Source of the DNA: Campylobacter sp. RM16187
GTDB taxonomy: Bacteria; Campylobacterota; Campylobacteria; Campylobacterales; Campylobacteraceae
Assembly (NCBI RefSeq): GCF_025319965.1
Contig: NZ_CP012549.1
Location: 1,302,001-1,366,000 of the forward strand
Length of the DNA stretch: 64,000 nucleotides
Direction of reading: 5' to 3'
Shown here: piece by piece, positions 9,619-20,369 of the stretch
Layout of the letters: each line of letters begins with the position of its first letter
How positions within the stretch are numbered: the stretch's first letter is position 1
Notes under the pieces: model-generated
Database searches by the model: none
Seen by the model: the letters and a program-made list of their open reading frames with translations, nothing else
What the model was told of the DNA's origin: nothing
Program-made: the position numbers and the translations under genes

Positions 9619-11109
9619 TTAAAAACCACTTGCGATCACGAAACTTGCGATAAATTCAAGTAATGAGTCTATCATAAATATAGCTCCTATAGTAGTTATC
9701 GCAGCAAACCCTACAATAGCTTTAAGCGCGCCAGATGTATTTGCGATATATAGGTTTTTATCGCTTACAATAGGCTCTTTTAAAAACATCACGACAACTA
9801 GCTTTAAATAGTAATATATCGCTATCGCGCTATTTAAAGCCATTACAACAGCCAAAACTACATGATTTCCTGCAATAGCCGAAGAAATCAGATACATCTT
9901 GCCCCAAAATACGCTAAATGGCGGAATTCCGGCTAAAGCAACCATAAAAATCGCCATTATCACCGCATAGTTTGGAAGTGTTTTAATAAGTCCTGCAAAT
10001 TTCTCGTAAGGATGTTTAAACCTTTTATCCCAGCAGACCGTATCATCGCATCTTGCAACCCAAAGCATAGAAAATGCACCCAAATTTGCAAACAAAAACA
10101 TAATCCAATACAAAAATAAAGATACATTTGCTTGAGAAGTGCCTATAACTATGGCACAAAGCACAAATCCGGCATGTGCAATAGAGCTAAACGCAAGCAT
10201 CCTCTTAACATCTCTTTGAACTAAAGCCATAATATTGGCAAGAGTCATTGTCAAAATGGCAGAAATATATAGCATATAATGCACCCAATATATATCCGAA
10301 TGAGCAAGCGCCTCAAATAGCCTTAAAGCCACTATAAATCCAGCCACTTTTGGTACTACAGACATATATCCCGCCAAAGGCGAATTGGCACCCTCATAGA
10401 CATCTGGCACCCAAGTATGAAAAGGTATCAAAGAGAGCTTAAATCCAATAGCGCCAAACATAAACACACATCCAAGAGTTGCTATCATACTGCCTTGCAA
10501 TCCGGATTGCTTTATCACATCGGCTATTAAATTTATCTCGACACTTCCTGTCGCCATATAAAACATAGCAGCGCCAAATACAAAAAATCCGGAACCAAGC
10601 GCCCCCATCGTAAAGTACTTTATCGCAGCCTCTATTGACTTTATTTTATTGTGAAGCGCAATTAGCGTATAAAGCGCCAAAGAAGATGTTTCAAGTCCTA
10701 TAAATATCAAAATAAGATTATTACTACTAACCATAAATTCAAATCCGGCTATCATAAATAAAAATAGCGCATAAAATTCACTTATCTCATATTCAAAAAA
10801 CCTCTTAGTGCTAAGTGAAAGCGGGATAAATAAAGATGAAGCTATCAGAATAATAATCTGAGATAAAACGGATATGCCATCAACTAATAACAGATCAAAA
10901 AAACCTTTTGATAGTATATTATGATCTATTACTATTCCTAGGTTTAGCATAATGGCTATCAGACAAAGCACTGTATAAAAGGTCTTTGATAGATCTTTTT
11001 TAAATGTGCTTATACATAAAATTAAAAGAGCAAAAAAGATCAAAGAGAGCATTGAGGCGACTGAGGATATATTTAGCTCTGCTAGGCTTACGAATACTAG
11101 CTCATTCAT
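9619..11109 (-). CDS. nuoN: NADH-quinone oxidoreductase-type complex I subunit N
   Basis: Antiporter-like proton-pumping membrane subunit, about 14 helices, 496 residues. Typical blocks are FIGLETSSLALYTLIAL (helix with the conserved Glu), KYFTMGALGSGFFVFG, FKLSLIPFHTWVPDVYEGA and MLAFSSIAHAGF. It overlaps nuoM by 4 bases and is the last complex I gene; pflA follows after 24 bases. Confidence 0.96.
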   Translation of the reverse strand: MNELVFVSLAELNISSVASMLSLIFFALLILCISTFKKDLSKTFYTVLCLIAIMLNLGIVIDHNILSKGFFDLLLVDGISVLSQIIILIASSLFIPLSLSTKRFFEYEISEFYALFLFMIAGFEFMVSSNNLILIFIGLETSSLALYTLIALHNKIKSIEAAIKYFTMGALGSGFFVFGAAMFYMATGSVEINLIADVIKQSGLQGSMIATLGCVFMFGAIGFKLSLIPFHTWVPDVYEGANSPLAGYMSVVPKVAGFIVALRLFEALAHSDIYWVHYMLYISAILTMTLANIMALVQRDVKRMLAFSSIAHAGFVLCAIVIGTSQANVSLFLYWIMFLFANLGAFSMLWVARCDDTVCWDKRFKHPYEKFAGLIKTLPNYAVIMAIFMVALAGIPPFSVFWGKMYLISSAIAGNHVVLAVVMALNSAIAIYYYLKLVVVMFLKEPIVSDKNLYIANTSGALKAIVGFAAITTIGAIFMIDSLLEFIASFVIASGF

Positions 11110-12623
11110 TGTCCGCCTCCTATTCTATTGGAATTTGCAATAAACTCTTTAGTCTCGCTTTTTAAAGATTTGTTATACATCTTAACCATCATTTGATTTA
11201 CACTCATATCTATAGGTTTTAACATAATATTTGGGCTAACTCCAAGATAGATTACAAGCAGACAAAGAGGCACGAGAGTAATAAGCTCCCTTAAATTTAG
11301 ATCTTTTAGTTCTAAATTTTCTTCTTTATCACATACTCCGTAAAATACCTTTCTAAAGAGATTTAGCATATATATCGCACCCACTATGATGCCTATACCA
11401 CCTAAAATAGCATATATGAAATTCGCTTTAAAAATTCCAACCAAGCTTAAAAACTCACCTACAAATCCTATGGTAAGCGGAAGCCCGATACTGCCAAGCA
11501 TGATTACACAAAAAACCAAAGCGTATTTTGGCATCACGCTAGCAAGTCCTCCAAATTCGCCTATCATCTTAGTATGTCTTCGCTCATATATTATACCAAC
11601 TAACAAAAATAGAGCACCGCTAACTACACCGTGGCTAATCATCATAAATATAGCTCCGCTAATGCCTTCTACGTTCATGGCAAAAATTCCAAGCACTATA
11701 ACACCCATATGAGAAATAGAGCTATATGCGATAACCTGCTTCATATCGTCTTGAGCATAAGCTATTAAGGCTGTATAGATAACCATGACAATGGCCAAAA
11801 TTGCTACTATATTAAATAGTTCAACGCTAGCGTCCGGAAACATAGGAAGAGAAAATCTCACAAAGCCGTAAGTTCCCATCTTAAGCAAGACCGCTGCAAG
11901 CAACACAGAGCCTATAGTTGGGGCTTGACCGTGAGCGTAAGGAAGCCAGGTATGAAACGGAAACATTGGAGTTTTTACCGCAAAGGCGATAAAAAACGCT
12001 AAAAATAGCCAAATTTGAGTATTTAAAGGAAGTTTTAAATTTTGCCAATCAACTATAGAAAAGCTCCAAATGCCATTTATCTTATAGTGCAGATAAGCCA
12101 TCGCCAAAATAGCTACCAGCATAAACACTGAGCCAAAAAATGTATATATGAAAAATTTAATCGCAGCGTAAATTCTATTCCCGCTTCCCCAAGCGCCTAT
12201 TATATATAGCATAGGTAATAAACTAAGCTCCCAAAATATATAGAATAAAATCGCATCAAGAGCCAAAAATACACCCATCATCGTCATCTCTAAAAATAAA
12301 ATCGATATGATAAGATGTTTTAAATTTCCTTTTAAATTTAAAGATATAAGCCCGATAAGAGTCGTGAACGAGCTTAAAATAACCAAGAATAGTGAAATTC
12401 CATCAACTCCGACAGTATAATTTACATTTAAAAATCCAATCAAAGAGATATGATTTATCAGGCTAAATTCCTGAGACACTCCACTAAAACTAAACCACAT
12501 AAAAAGAGTCAATAAAAATTCTATAAAGGCTATACAAACTCCGTAAACCTTAATACTCTTCTCATCTATCAAAAAACCAAGCATCGCAGCAAGAGCCGGA
12601 AAAAATATTATCAAACTAAGCAT
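11106..12623 (-). CDS. nuoM: Complex I subunit M
   Basis: Antiporter-like proton-pumping membrane subunit of 505 residues. Shows YIFWELSLLPMLYIIGAWGS (conserved Glu), KFFIYTFFGSVFML, FAVKTPMFPFHTWLPYAH, AYSSISHMGVIVLG and SHGVVSGALFLLVG. It overlaps nuoL by 8 bases and nuoN by 4. Confidence 0.97.
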   Translation of the reverse strand: MLSLIIFFPALAAMLGFLIDEKSIKVYGVCIAFIEFLLTLFMWFSFSGVSQEFSLINHISLIGFLNVNYTVGVDGISLFLVILSSFTTLIGLISLNLKGNLKHLIISILFLEMTMMGVFLALDAILFYIFWELSLLPMLYIIGAWGSGNRIYAAIKFFIYTFFGSVFMLVAILAMAYLHYKINGIWSFSIVDWQNLKLPLNTQIWLFLAFFIAFAVKTPMFPFHTWLPYAHGQAPTIGSVLLAAVLLKMGTYGFVRFSLPMFPDASVELFNIVAILAIVMVIYTALIAYAQDDMKQVIAYSSISHMGVIVLGIFAMNVEGISGAIFMMISHGVVSGALFLLVGIIYERRHTKMIGEFGGLASVMPKYALVFCVIMLGSIGLPLTIGFVGEFLSLVGIFKANFIYAILGGIGIIVGAIYMLNLFRKVFYGVCDKEENLELKDLNLRELITLVPLCLLVIYLGVSPNIMLKPIDMSVNQMMVKMYNKSLKSETKEFIANSNRIGGGQ

Positions 12624-14472
12624 TTACGGCCTTTGTAAATAAAAATGCAAGAGTGAGCAAAATAACAAATCCAAGCACCATCAATCTAAGCATTATACTT
12701 AGATCCCCGCTTTGCATATTATCTGAAAATTTAGCCAGAGAATGGATCGATTTTGCGATAAAATCAACACTTCTATCTATTATAGCCTCGTCAAATTTTC
12801 TGCATATTCTTGATACTATCTGATAACATCGTACAAAAAATCTATCATAAATTTGAGGTATATAGTATTGTCGCTCTAAAATTTTATAAACCCAAAATTC
12901 TGTAACATCCCCTTTGAAAATCCCTTTTTTATATGCAAATACGGCAAAACCGGTTGAAAGAGAAACTATCAAAAGTGTAAAAATTACCATCAAATTTCTA
13001 GTGCCGTCTTGAATATCAAATAGATAATCTGGTAAAACTATAGTTGAAATGATCTCAAATTTGTGCTCTAAAAATCCTGCCAAAAATGACATTATCACAA
13101 GAGGCGCAAGAGAAATTATAGTAGATCTGTTCGCCTCATGCGGATGGTGCTCAAATTTGCTATCTGTAAAAAATACAAGCATTATAAGTCTAAAGCTATA
13201 AAATGCCGTCATGGCGGCTGTGATTAAAAGAATGGCATATATGATAAAATTTCCTTCGCTAAACGCTACTTCTAAAATTTTATCTTTAGAGAAGAATCCT
13301 GCAAACGGATAAAATCCAGCCAAAGCAACAGAGCCGATTACCATAAATATAGCAGTTATCTTCATAAATTTATAAAGCCCGCCCATCTTTTTAATATCAA
13401 GCTCATCATTCATCGCATGCATTACATTACCAGCGCACAAAAACAACAATGACTTAAAAAAGGCATGCGTGGCAAGATGAAACAGCGCTATCCAGTAAGC
13501 TCCCAGCCCTGCGGCTACAAACATATAACCAAGCTGAGATAGCGTAGAATAGGCTATTATCTTTTTCAAATCTCTATTAACTATGGCCATTGATGCAGCA
13601 AATATCGCTACAAAAGCACCAAGATAGGCTATAAAGCTACTAATTTCTGGAGTAAGAGCAAAAATTTCATTGGCTCTAATAACCAAATAAACTCCGGCGG
13701 TTACCATCGTAGCGGCATGAATGAGTGCCGATACTGGAGTTGGACCCTCCATTGCGTCTGCAAGCCAAGTATGAAATGGAAATTGAGCACTCTTGCCCAT
13801 CGCACCCACAAATAAACAAGCCGCAATTAGTATTATCAGATAAGAATCAGCGCTTGAGAGCATACTAAAAACTTCATCATATCTTACGCTTCCAAACTCT
13901 TGATATATCAGAAATATTCCTATTAGCATAGCCAGATCCGCTACTCTATTCATTATAAAGGCTTCATTTGCCGCCCAGCTTGCACTCTGCTTTTTATACC
14001 AAAAGCCAATTAGCAACCAAGAGCATAATCCCACGCCCTCCCAGCCTATAAATAGCCCGATAAAATTATCGCTCATTACAAGTATTAGCATAGAGAAGAC
14101 AAACAGCCCAAGATAGCTAAAAAATCTATTAAATCCAGCATCATTATGCATATAGCTTATAGAATAGATATGCACTACACCTGCTACTATACCGACAACA
14201 GACATCATTATGACGCTTACTTCATCTATAATAAAGCTAAATTCGCTCTCAAATCCGCCCGCTACGATAAAATCTTTAAGATAAATCTCAATCTCTCCGC
14301 CAACTATTACCAAATTTAAAAATATCAACGAAGATACCGTGCTTAAAGCTATAAGAACAGAGCATATTACTCCCACAAAATTCATCTGTCTTGAGTGTGA
14401 AAAAATACCGGCAAATATTGCAGAGACAAGCGGTAAAAATAGCGAAACTAGAAACAAAACAGCTTGATTCAC
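12616..14472 (-). CDS. nuoL: Complex I subunit L
   Basis: Largest antiporter-like subunit, 618 residues, with a long C-terminal lateral helix region. Blocks seen: FIGWEGVGLCSWLLIGFWY, AFIMNRVADLAMLIG, KSAQFPFHTWLADAMEGPTP, ALIHAATMVTAGVYL and AYSTLSQLGYMF. It overlaps nuoK by 4 bases. Confidence 0.97.
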   Translation of the reverse strand: MNQAVLFLVSLFLPLVSAIFAGIFSHSRQMNFVGVICSVLIALSTVSSLIFLNLVIVGGEIEIYLKDFIVAGGFESEFSFIIDEVSVIMMSVVGIVAGVVHIYSISYMHNDAGFNRFFSYLGLFVFSMLILVMSDNFIGLFIGWEGVGLCSWLLIGFWYKKQSASWAANEAFIMNRVADLAMLIGIFLIYQEFGSVRYDEVFSMLSSADSYLIILIAACLFVGAMGKSAQFPFHTWLADAMEGPTPVSALIHAATMVTAGVYLVIRANEIFALTPEISSFIAYLGAFVAIFAASMAIVNRDLKKIIAYSTLSQLGYMFVAAGLGAYWIALFHLATHAFFKSLLFLCAGNVMHAMNDELDIKKMGGLYKFMKITAIFMVIGSVALAGFYPFAGFFSKDKILEVAFSEGNFIIYAILLITAAMTAFYSFRLIMLVFFTDSKFEHHPHEANRSTIISLAPLVIMSFLAGFLEHKFEIISTIVLPDYLFDIQDGTRNLMVIFTLLIVSLSTGFAVFAYKKGIFKGDVTEFWVYKILERQYYIPQIYDRFFVRCYQIVSRICRKFDEAIIDRSVDFIAKSIHSLAKFSDNMQSGDLSIMLRLMVLGFVILLTLAFLFTKAVNA

Positions 14473-14777
14473 GACCCTCTCCTCATGCTCTTCATGCTTG
14501 AAATCTCTATAGAGCCTGTCTTTTTATACCAAAGCACCAAGAGTCCAAGCCCTACCGCTACCTCGCTAGCAGCAACAGCTATAATAAAAAAGGCAAAAAT
14601 TTGCCCTGTCATATCTCCGCTAAATTTAGATATCGCAGCTAAAGCTACGTTGGCTGAGTTTAATAAAATTTCAGTAGAGAAAAATAGCATTATTAGGTTA
14701 GTTCTTTTTATGATGCCAAAAATACCAAGTCCAAACATAATTGCCGAAACTATCAAATAGTGACTAAGCGTTATCAT
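14469..14777 (-). CDS. nuoK: Complex I subunit K
   Basis: Three-helix membrane subunit, 102 residues. It carries the two buried Glu residues of the family: FFSTEILLNSANVAL (helix 2) and AVAASEVAVGLGLLV (helix 3). It overlaps nuoJ by 14 bases and nuoL by 4. Confidence 0.96.
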   Translation of the reverse strand: MITLSHYLIVSAIMFGLGIFGIIKRTNLIMLFFSTEILLNSANVALAAISKFSGDMTGQIFAFFIIAVAASEVAVGLGLLVLWYKKTGSIEISSMKSMRRGS

Positions 14778-15297
14778 CGCTATCTCCCCTGTCCATATCT
14801 TTATGAGCGAGCACTATCGCACTCACCATAGCAACAAGTAGCATTACAGCCGCCAATTCAAACACAATTAGATATTTTGTAAATAGCAAAATTCCTACTA
14901 TCTCGACGTTACCGACATTTTCTACGATAGGATATTGAGCGTCTAAATTTGATGAAATGATCGGAGCTGAAAATATAAGCACCAAAATCAGAGCGGACAA
15001 TACGCTAAGAGTGTATATTAGCCTGTTTGCCGCCTTGCTTCTATTTTCCACTACGTCTTTACTGACATCAAAGAACATCATCGAAAATGCATACAGAACC
15101 ATTACGGCTCCGGTATAAACGATTATTTGCACAACTCCTAAAAATTCAGCCCCAAGCAAAAAGAAAAATCCGGAAATAAAGATCATTCCGCCAGCTAATG
15201 CGCTCATAGAATAAAGAATATTTTTACTAAATACGCTTATACCAAAGCATGCTATCGAGGTAGCGGCGAAAAAATAAAAGGCTACTACTTCAAACAT
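14764..15297 (-). CDS. nuoJ: Complex I subunit J
   Basis: Five-helix membrane subunit, 177 residues. [23 protein letters not shown] is the NuoJ hallmark. The reading frame is open further upstream, but ATG 15297 fits best: AGGAAAG lies just before it, the protein then starts [12 protein letters not shown] like its relatives, and overlap with nuoI shrinks to 8 bases. Confidence 0.93.
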   Translation of the reverse strand: MFEVVAFYFFAATSIACFGISVFSKNILYSMSALAGGMIFISGFFFLLGAEFLGVVQIIVYTGAVMVLYAFSMMFFDVSKDVVENRSKAANRLIYTLSVLSALILVLIFSAPIISSNLDAQYPIVENVGNVEIVGILLFTKYLIVFELAAVMLLVAMVSAIVLAHKDMDRGDSDDNA

Positions 15298-15934
15298 CTT
15301 TACTTTCCTTTGAAATTTCACTCTGTTTTTCCGGCTTATTAGAAATTTCATCTATATTTATATATGCATTTGGAGTTGCTTTGACAAATTTATCCGCATC
15401 CTCTCTTAAACTGCCATATCCAGGGAATTCCACCTGTTCACAAAGCTTATCTTTTGGAGTTAAAAGATCATCTTTAAAGCCAAAATAAGCTCTTTGCTCG
15501 CTTGCGTTTTCATATTCGCTTCCATGCACTATGGCAATTTCCGGACAAACATCGGCACAAAGCCCACAATATACACATCGGCCATAGTTTATAGAATAAT
15601 TTACAACTCTCTTTCGTCCATTCTCATCAAGCTTAGTCTCCATAGCGATACAGTTACTCACGCAAATTTTCTCACAGAGCCCGCATCCTATACATCGTTC
15701 GTTTTCACTCTCTATAAATCTCATAAGCTTATGCACAGCCCTATATCTAGGGCTAAGCTGCATCTTTTCAAGAGGATATAAAAGAGTATGCGACTTACCG
15801 CCAATCATCTCTTTTAGAACTATCCAAAGCCCTTTAAAAAGCTCAAGCTTAAAGGTTCGCCTTACTAGCCTTTTAAATTTATCAATATTAGAGATCGTCG
15901 CATCATCTGTTTTTATAAAAATATAATCTTTCAT
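15290..15934 (-). CDS. nuoI: Complex I subunit I, 2x[4Fe-4S] ferredoxin-type
   Basis: Peripheral-arm subunit carrying clusters N6a and N6b next to the membrane. Two CxxCxxCxxxC motifs are present: [15 protein letters not shown] and [11 protein letters not shown]. Length 214 residues, with an N-terminal amphipathic region ([14 protein letters not shown]). It is separated from nuoH by 1 base. Confidence 0.97.
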   Translation of the reverse strand: MKDYIFIKTDDATISNIDKFKRLVRRTFKLELFKGLWIVLKEMIGGKSHTLLYPLEKMQLSPRYRAVHKLMRFIESENERCIGCGLCEKICVSNCIAMETKLDENGRKRVVNYSINYGRCVYCGLCADVCPEIAIVHGSEYENASEQRAYFGFKDDLLTPKDKLCEQVEFPGYGSLREDADKFVKATPNAYINIDEISNKPEKQSEISKESKDV

Positions 15935-15935
15935 C

Positions 15936-16925
15936 TCACACCAACACTAAACCGGTTATCAGGATATTTAAGAGAGCCAAAGGCATCAAAACCTTCCAAC
16001 AAAGCCCCATAAGCTGATCAACTCTAACATGAGGCCATGCAGCCCTAGTCCAAAGAAATAGGAAAAATATAAAACTAACTTTTAAAAGTATCATCAGTCC
16101 GCCCGGCAAAAACCAAACAGGATTAAATCCGCCTAAAAATACAAGACTTACTAAAAATGAAGCTGTTATCATATTGGCATACTCACCTATAAAAAACATA
16201 GCCCAACGCATACCGGAATACTCGGTGCCATAGCCGGCGATTAACTCCGTCTCATTTTCGGTCATACAAAATGGAGTTCTATTAGTCTCTACAAACGACG
16301 ATATCAAAAATAGTATAAAAGCTAGTGGCTGCTTAAAGATAAGCCAGCCTCCAAGACCTGTATTTTGGTAGTTGTTGATATCTATTAAAGACAAAGAGCC
16401 AACCATCATAATCACGCTTAAAAGAGAAAGCCCGGTTACCACTTCAAAGCTAATAAGCTGCATAGAAGCTCTTGCCGCGGCTATAAGAGCATATTTATTG
16501 TGGCTTGAAAGTCCGGCAAGAAGCGGGGATAGCACGCAAACTCCTCCGACTCCAAGCACATAAAGCACTCCGACACCCACATCTGCTAAAATTGACCTAA
16601 TTGTGCGTCCAAAAAGTGTAAATTCCGGGAAAAACGGCACTACAGCAAGTGCCGCAAAGGCTCCAACAGCAGAAATAATAGGCGCTATCATAAAGATGGG
16701 CTTATTAGCAAACTGAGGAATGATATCCTCTTTAGTAAAGAGCTTTATCATATCCGCAACAAGCTGTAAAATGCCTCCAGGACCCACCATGCTTGGTCCT
16801 ATTCTACGCTGCATATAGGCTAAAACCTTTCGCTCGGCATAAGTTCCAAGTCCAGCAAGAGTGGCAAAAACAGATATTACAATTAAAGATTTTACGATAG
16901 TTTCGACTATAAAAAACCCATCCAT
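15936..16925 (-). CDS. nuoH: Complex I subunit H
   Basis: Membrane subunit at the quinone-binding interface, 329 residues, eight helices. Typical blocks: [63 protein letters not shown] and [15 protein letters not shown]. Confidence 0.97.
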   Translation of the reverse strand: MDGFFIVETIVKSLIVISVFATLAGLGTYAERKVLAYMQRRIGPSMVGPGGILQLVADMIKLFTKEDIIPQFANKPIFMIAPIISAVGAFAALAVVPFFPEFTLFGRTIRSILADVGVGVLYVLGVGGVCVLSPLLAGLSSHNKYALIAAARASMQLISFEVVTGLSLLSVIMMVGSLSLIDINNYQNTGLGGWLIFKQPLAFILFLISSFVETNRTPFCMTENETELIAGYGTEYSGMRWAMFFIGEYANMITASFLVSLVFLGGFNPVWFLPGGLMILLKVSFIFFLFLWTRAAWPHVRVDQLMGLCWKVLMPLALLNILITGLVLV

Positions 16926-16926
16926 C

Positions 16927-19392
16927 TTATGCCCTCTCTATCTTTAAATTTGCGTATCTGCCGATAAAAAACGGCTCTATATCAATATGATCGTCAAAAT
17001 CTCCAATATATGCAACAACACCTTCTAAATCGCTATCCAGCTTTAACCTAATCGCTAAAGTTAAATTTTCATTTTTTAAATTTACTATCTCGCCATCCTT
17101 AAAGCCATTTTCATCTAAAAATCCGCTTGATACATACAAGGCTCCTGTTTCATTGAGCTGAGAAGCCATATTTGTAAATTTTGAAAATTGATGAATAGGA
17201 TTTGCCCTATATATATTAAATTTAATCTCTTCGCTCTTTAAATTTTTAAAATCAAGCCTTGCTTCACTATTTATTTTTTGAGATTTTAAGAGATACCCTC
17301 TTTTACAAGCTCCTGAATTTTCATAAAAATTATCAAGCTCATCAAACTCCACTCTCTTAAATTCATCAATATCTCCAAGCTTTAACGTATAGTCAATTGT
17401 CCATTTAGACCTGATTCCAAGCTCGTTTGCCAAATCGTTTAGAGTATAACCATCATATTTTAAAGCCGCATTTGTAGGCACAACCCGCTTATCGTAATTA
17501 CTAAAGGTTCCTTCTTGCTGAGTAAGTGCAGGTGCATCAATATCGCCTTCGGAAATACTCATAGTAAAATCTGCCTTTTCGTTATATCCAAAGCTAAACC
17601 CGCTCTCCTCATTTGATAATTTACAAATTTTAGCAACTCCGAGAGAATTTGTTCTAGGTGGGATTAAAATCACCTTAAACTTCGTAAATTTGGCTATAAG
17701 TCCTGCAAGAGCGGCTAAGGCAAGAGCATTTTCATGACAGTAAAAATCTTCTCCGATAATCAGTGCAAAGCTTTGCTTCTTATCGGTTAAAGCCTTTATT
17801 CTATCCTCATCAATGCCTAAATTTAGAGCAAATTTTGAAACTTCTACGCTTATTTCCTGTTCTTTTTTTTCATTAACCTGCTTTTTAACTACCTCTTTAA
17901 TCTCTTGCGTTTCGCCGTTTTCATCGGCAATCTTCTTAACAATCTCTTCTTCTATCTCTTTTGGCTTTAAAATTTCTACTATTTTTTTAGAGATTATTAA
18001 ATTTTCTTTTAAAAATTTATCAATATCACCATCTAAATTTTTTGCAAAATTTTGCAAAATCCAAAGCAGTATATCAAGCTCCAAGCCCGCTTTATGATGA
18101 ATAAAAAGCAAATTTTTAGAGTAGTTTTTAATAACCTTATCTACTATTGCGTGAAAGCATATTACCGAGGATTTATTGATTTTAAGCGCGTTATTTAGGG
18201 CATAACTTATATTAGGACTGTCATATCTTAAAAGAGTTCCTACACTTACAATAAAATCCGTTTTATTTAAACTCTCTACATCGCCGTTATATAGGCTCTC
18301 GCCGCTAAATTTAGCAAATTCGTTTAAAAAGTCTTGATATTTTTTAGCCTCACTATTTACTAAATTTAACCCGAATTTTTGCCTTAAACGCTCTAAAATT
18401 AAGGCTTCTTCATTTGTGATAAAGCTATTAAATTTTATATTTTTTACTTCACCGTTTTTAAATTTATCCACTATCTCTTTAAATTTACTCTCATCTTTTT
18501 TAGCATTTTCATTGGCAAAATCATATCCGTATCTAGCTGCCGTATTTAAAGTGGTAAAGTGAAAATCGTTACTAACTCTATAAATTCTCTTTTTGCGATT
18601 TTCTATCCCGCTCTCTTTAATGTCGTAATACATCAATTCACAATCGCTTGAATGCGGATTTGAAGCAGGTATTTTGGTTAATTCCCATGCGTTTGAGCTG
18701 TATTGAAACTCACTTCCTACAAGAGCTCCAACGGGACATACGCTAGTGCACTCACCGCAAAACGAACAGTCCAAATTTGCTCCCACACTAGGCGCTATAA
18801 GACTCTTTTGAAATTTGTTCCAAACAGCAAAAGCATCTTTTGGCATACTGTCTTTTAACTCCTTAGCAGGCTGATCGCCGCCTCTTGGAGTAGTTTTTAG
18901 CGCACTTTCGCCGATCTTATCAGAGCATACGGTAACGCACCTCTCGCAAACTATGCAAAGAGATGGATCGTAGTTTATCTTACCCCAATTTTTATGAGGT
19001 TTATGAGTATCTTTGATGGCGTATTTTTGACTGTTTACTCCCATGAGCGTAGTAAAATTTTGTAACTCGCATTCTCCGCTTTGATCGCATACTCCACACT
19101 CAAGAGGGTGATTTATACAATAAGTTTGCATAATAGCATTACGCTCTACGCTAATTTCATCGGTATTTGTAACTACATTCATACCCTCTTTGACTTTCGC
19201 ATTGCAGGCATATACTCGCTTTCCATCAGCCTCCACCATACATAACCTACAGGCTAAAGTCGCCGAACATCCGGTAAGATAGCAGATTGCAGGGATAAAG
19301 ATCCCATTTTTTCTTGCAGTGCCAAGTATATACTCACCTTCATATGCTTTGCATTCTATGCCGTCTATAAAGAGGGTGATTTGCTCACTCAT
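16927..19392 (-). CDS. nuoG: Complex I subunit G
   Basis: Large iron-sulfur subunit of the peripheral arm, 821 residues. The N-terminal [2Fe-2S] domain has CSATLACRLCMVE. The next zone has a CDQSGECELQ motif with a preceding His, then 2x[4Fe-4S] motifs CIVCERCVTVC and CSFCGECTSVC. The C-terminal molybdopterin-oxidoreductase-like half is weakly conserved and contains a highly charged Glu/Lys segment (about residues 490-540). In this lineage electrons probably enter without a classical NuoF, so NuoG may be close to the entry point. It lies 9 bases after the NuoF-slot gene. Confidence 0.96.
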   Translation of the reverse strand: MSEQITLFIDGIECKAYEGEYILGTARKNGIFIPAICYLTGCSATLACRLCMVEADGKRVYACNAKVKEGMNVVTNTDEISVERNAIMQTYCINHPLECGVCDQSGECELQNFTTLMGVNSQKYAIKDTHKPHKNWGKINYDPSLCIVCERCVTVCSDKIGESALKTTPRGGDQPAKELKDSMPKDAFAVWNKFQKSLIAPSVGANLDCSFCGECTSVCPVGALVGSEFQYSSNAWELTKIPASNPHSSDCELMYYDIKESGIENRKKRIYRVSNDFHFTTLNTAARYGYDFANENAKKDESKFKEIVDKFKNGEVKNIKFNSFITNEEALILERLRQKFGLNLVNSEAKKYQDFLNEFAKFSGESLYNGDVESLNKTDFIVSVGTLLRYDSPNISYALNNALKINKSSVICFHAIVDKVIKNYSKNLLFIHHKAGLELDILLWILQNFAKNLDGDIDKFLKENLIISKKIVEILKPKEIEEEIVKKIADENGETQEIKEVVKKQVNEKKEQEISVEVSKFALNLGIDEDRIKALTDKKQSFALIIGEDFYCHENALALAALAGLIAKFTKFKVILIPPRTNSLGVAKICKLSNEESGFSFGYNEKADFTMSISEGDIDAPALTQQEGTFSNYDKRVVPTNAALKYDGYTLNDLANELGIRSKWTIDYTLKLGDIDEFKRVEFDELDNFYENSGACKRGYLLKSQKINSEARLDFKNLKSEEIKFNIYRANPIHQFSKFTNMASQLNETGALYVSSGFLDENGFKDGEIVNLKNENLTLAIRLKLDSDLEGVVAYIGDFDDHIDIEPFFIGRYANLKIERA

Positions 19393-19401
19393 ATTATAAT
19401 C

Positions 19402-20136
19402 TCATCCTAATTTGCTAATTTTTGCTACTTTGAAGTTATAGCCATTAATTTGACTATCTTTAAATATCGCCACAGTTCCTTTCATAGCGCTATTTAGTCT
19501 AAATTTTCTCTCTATATCAAGTCCATTGGCTCTTACTTTAACCTCATCTCCATCTTTTACCTTAGCTGCAATAGCAAAGCTAGAAGACCCTACAAGCTCG
19601 CCACTATCTCCAATAAGTCCGAAGATAACGCTTCCATCAAAGCTATCAAGCTCTTTTAGCTCATCCAAATTTCCGTCAGTATTAACTTCTTCGATCTTAC
19701 TGTCCGCTACAACAGTGTTTAAATTTAGCAAATTTAAACATTCAAATATCATCTTAGAGTCTGGATGTGAGAAGAAAGTGCTGTCTATTATGATATTTTC
19801 GCAATCCTTCATAAAAATAGCCAGATCCTCAAACTCCTCTTCTCCGATATTGCACTCTCCGCTTAAAAAGCCTTCATCAAGCTCATCAAAATACTCTTTG
19901 ACGTCGCTTTCAAATTTTGAAAAATCAAGGCAGTATTTGCAAAGAAGAGCCAAAACATAGCTAATAGATCCTATTTCGCAACGAATTAAATTTTTGCTGC
20001 CTAAAATTTCATCCTCAAAACAAGAGATATAGATAAAATCTTGATTTTTTAGCTCGTTTGCCAAAGTCAAATTTTGAAGGCTAAGCAGACTTGCAAGACT
20101 TAATGTTTTTGCACCTTTAAACTCTTTAAATTTCAT
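19402..20136 (-). CDS. Complex I accessory protein in the nuoF position (non-canonical)
   Basis: A 244-residue protein in the slot where nuoF normally lies. It shows none of the NuoF signatures I looked for: no glycine-rich NADH loop, no FMN site and no C-terminal four-Cys cluster motif. It has several scattered Cys residues (for example CKYC near residue 80). In Campylobacter nuoE and nuoF are known to be replaced by two unrelated genes, and flavodoxin has been proposed as electron donor; this matches that arrangement. I chose ATG 20136 because AAGG lies 6 bases before it; a GTG at 20142 overlaps the upstream stop. Confidence 0.82.
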   Translation of the reverse strand: MKFKEFKGAKTLSLASLLSLQNLTLANELKNQDFIYISCFEDEILGSKNLIRCEIGSISYVLALLCKYCLDFSKFESDVKEYFDELDEGFLSGECNIGEEEFEDLAIFMKDCENIIIDSTFFSHPDSKMIFECLNLLNLNTVVADSKIEEVNTDGNLDELKELDSFDGSVIFGLIGDSGELVGSSSFAIAAKVKDGDEVKVRANGLDIERKFRLNSAMKGTVAIFKDSQINGYNFKVAKISKLG

Positions 20137-20138
20137 AT

Positions 20139-20369
20139 TCACCCTTTAATTTTCTTCACTACTATAGTCCAATCTACCTGATTAAATTTAAGCGAATTTA
20201 TAAGCTCACAGCTCTCTTCTCGTATCAAATTTACACTTTTTTCGATATTGTCAAACTCTACAGGCTCAAATAAAAATATACAGACCTCGCCATCGTTGAG
20301 CCTTTTTGCCTGATTACTTAATTCGCTTAAAAAATCACCTTTTAAATGTCTTAAATCAACTCTTTTCAT
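20139..20369 (-). CDS. Complex I accessory protein in the nuoE position (non-canonical)
   Basis: A 76-residue protein between nuoD and the nuoF-slot gene, overlapping nuoD by 4 bases. It has only two Cys residues, too few for the [2Fe-2S] cluster of a genuine NuoE, which is about 160 residues. Its place corresponds to the C. jejuni gene that replaces nuoE. The function is unknown beyond probable attachment to the peripheral arm. Confidence 0.82.
   Translation of the reverse strand: MKRVDLRHLKGDFLSELSNQAKRLNDGEVCIFLFEPVEFDNIEKSVNLIREESCELINSLKFNQVDWTIVVKKIKG

Noticed and set aside
14764-15351. Longer nuoJ starting at 15351
   Set aside because: It would overlap nuoI by 62 bases and lacks a ribosome site; ATG 15297 has AGGAAAG and the usual N-terminus.
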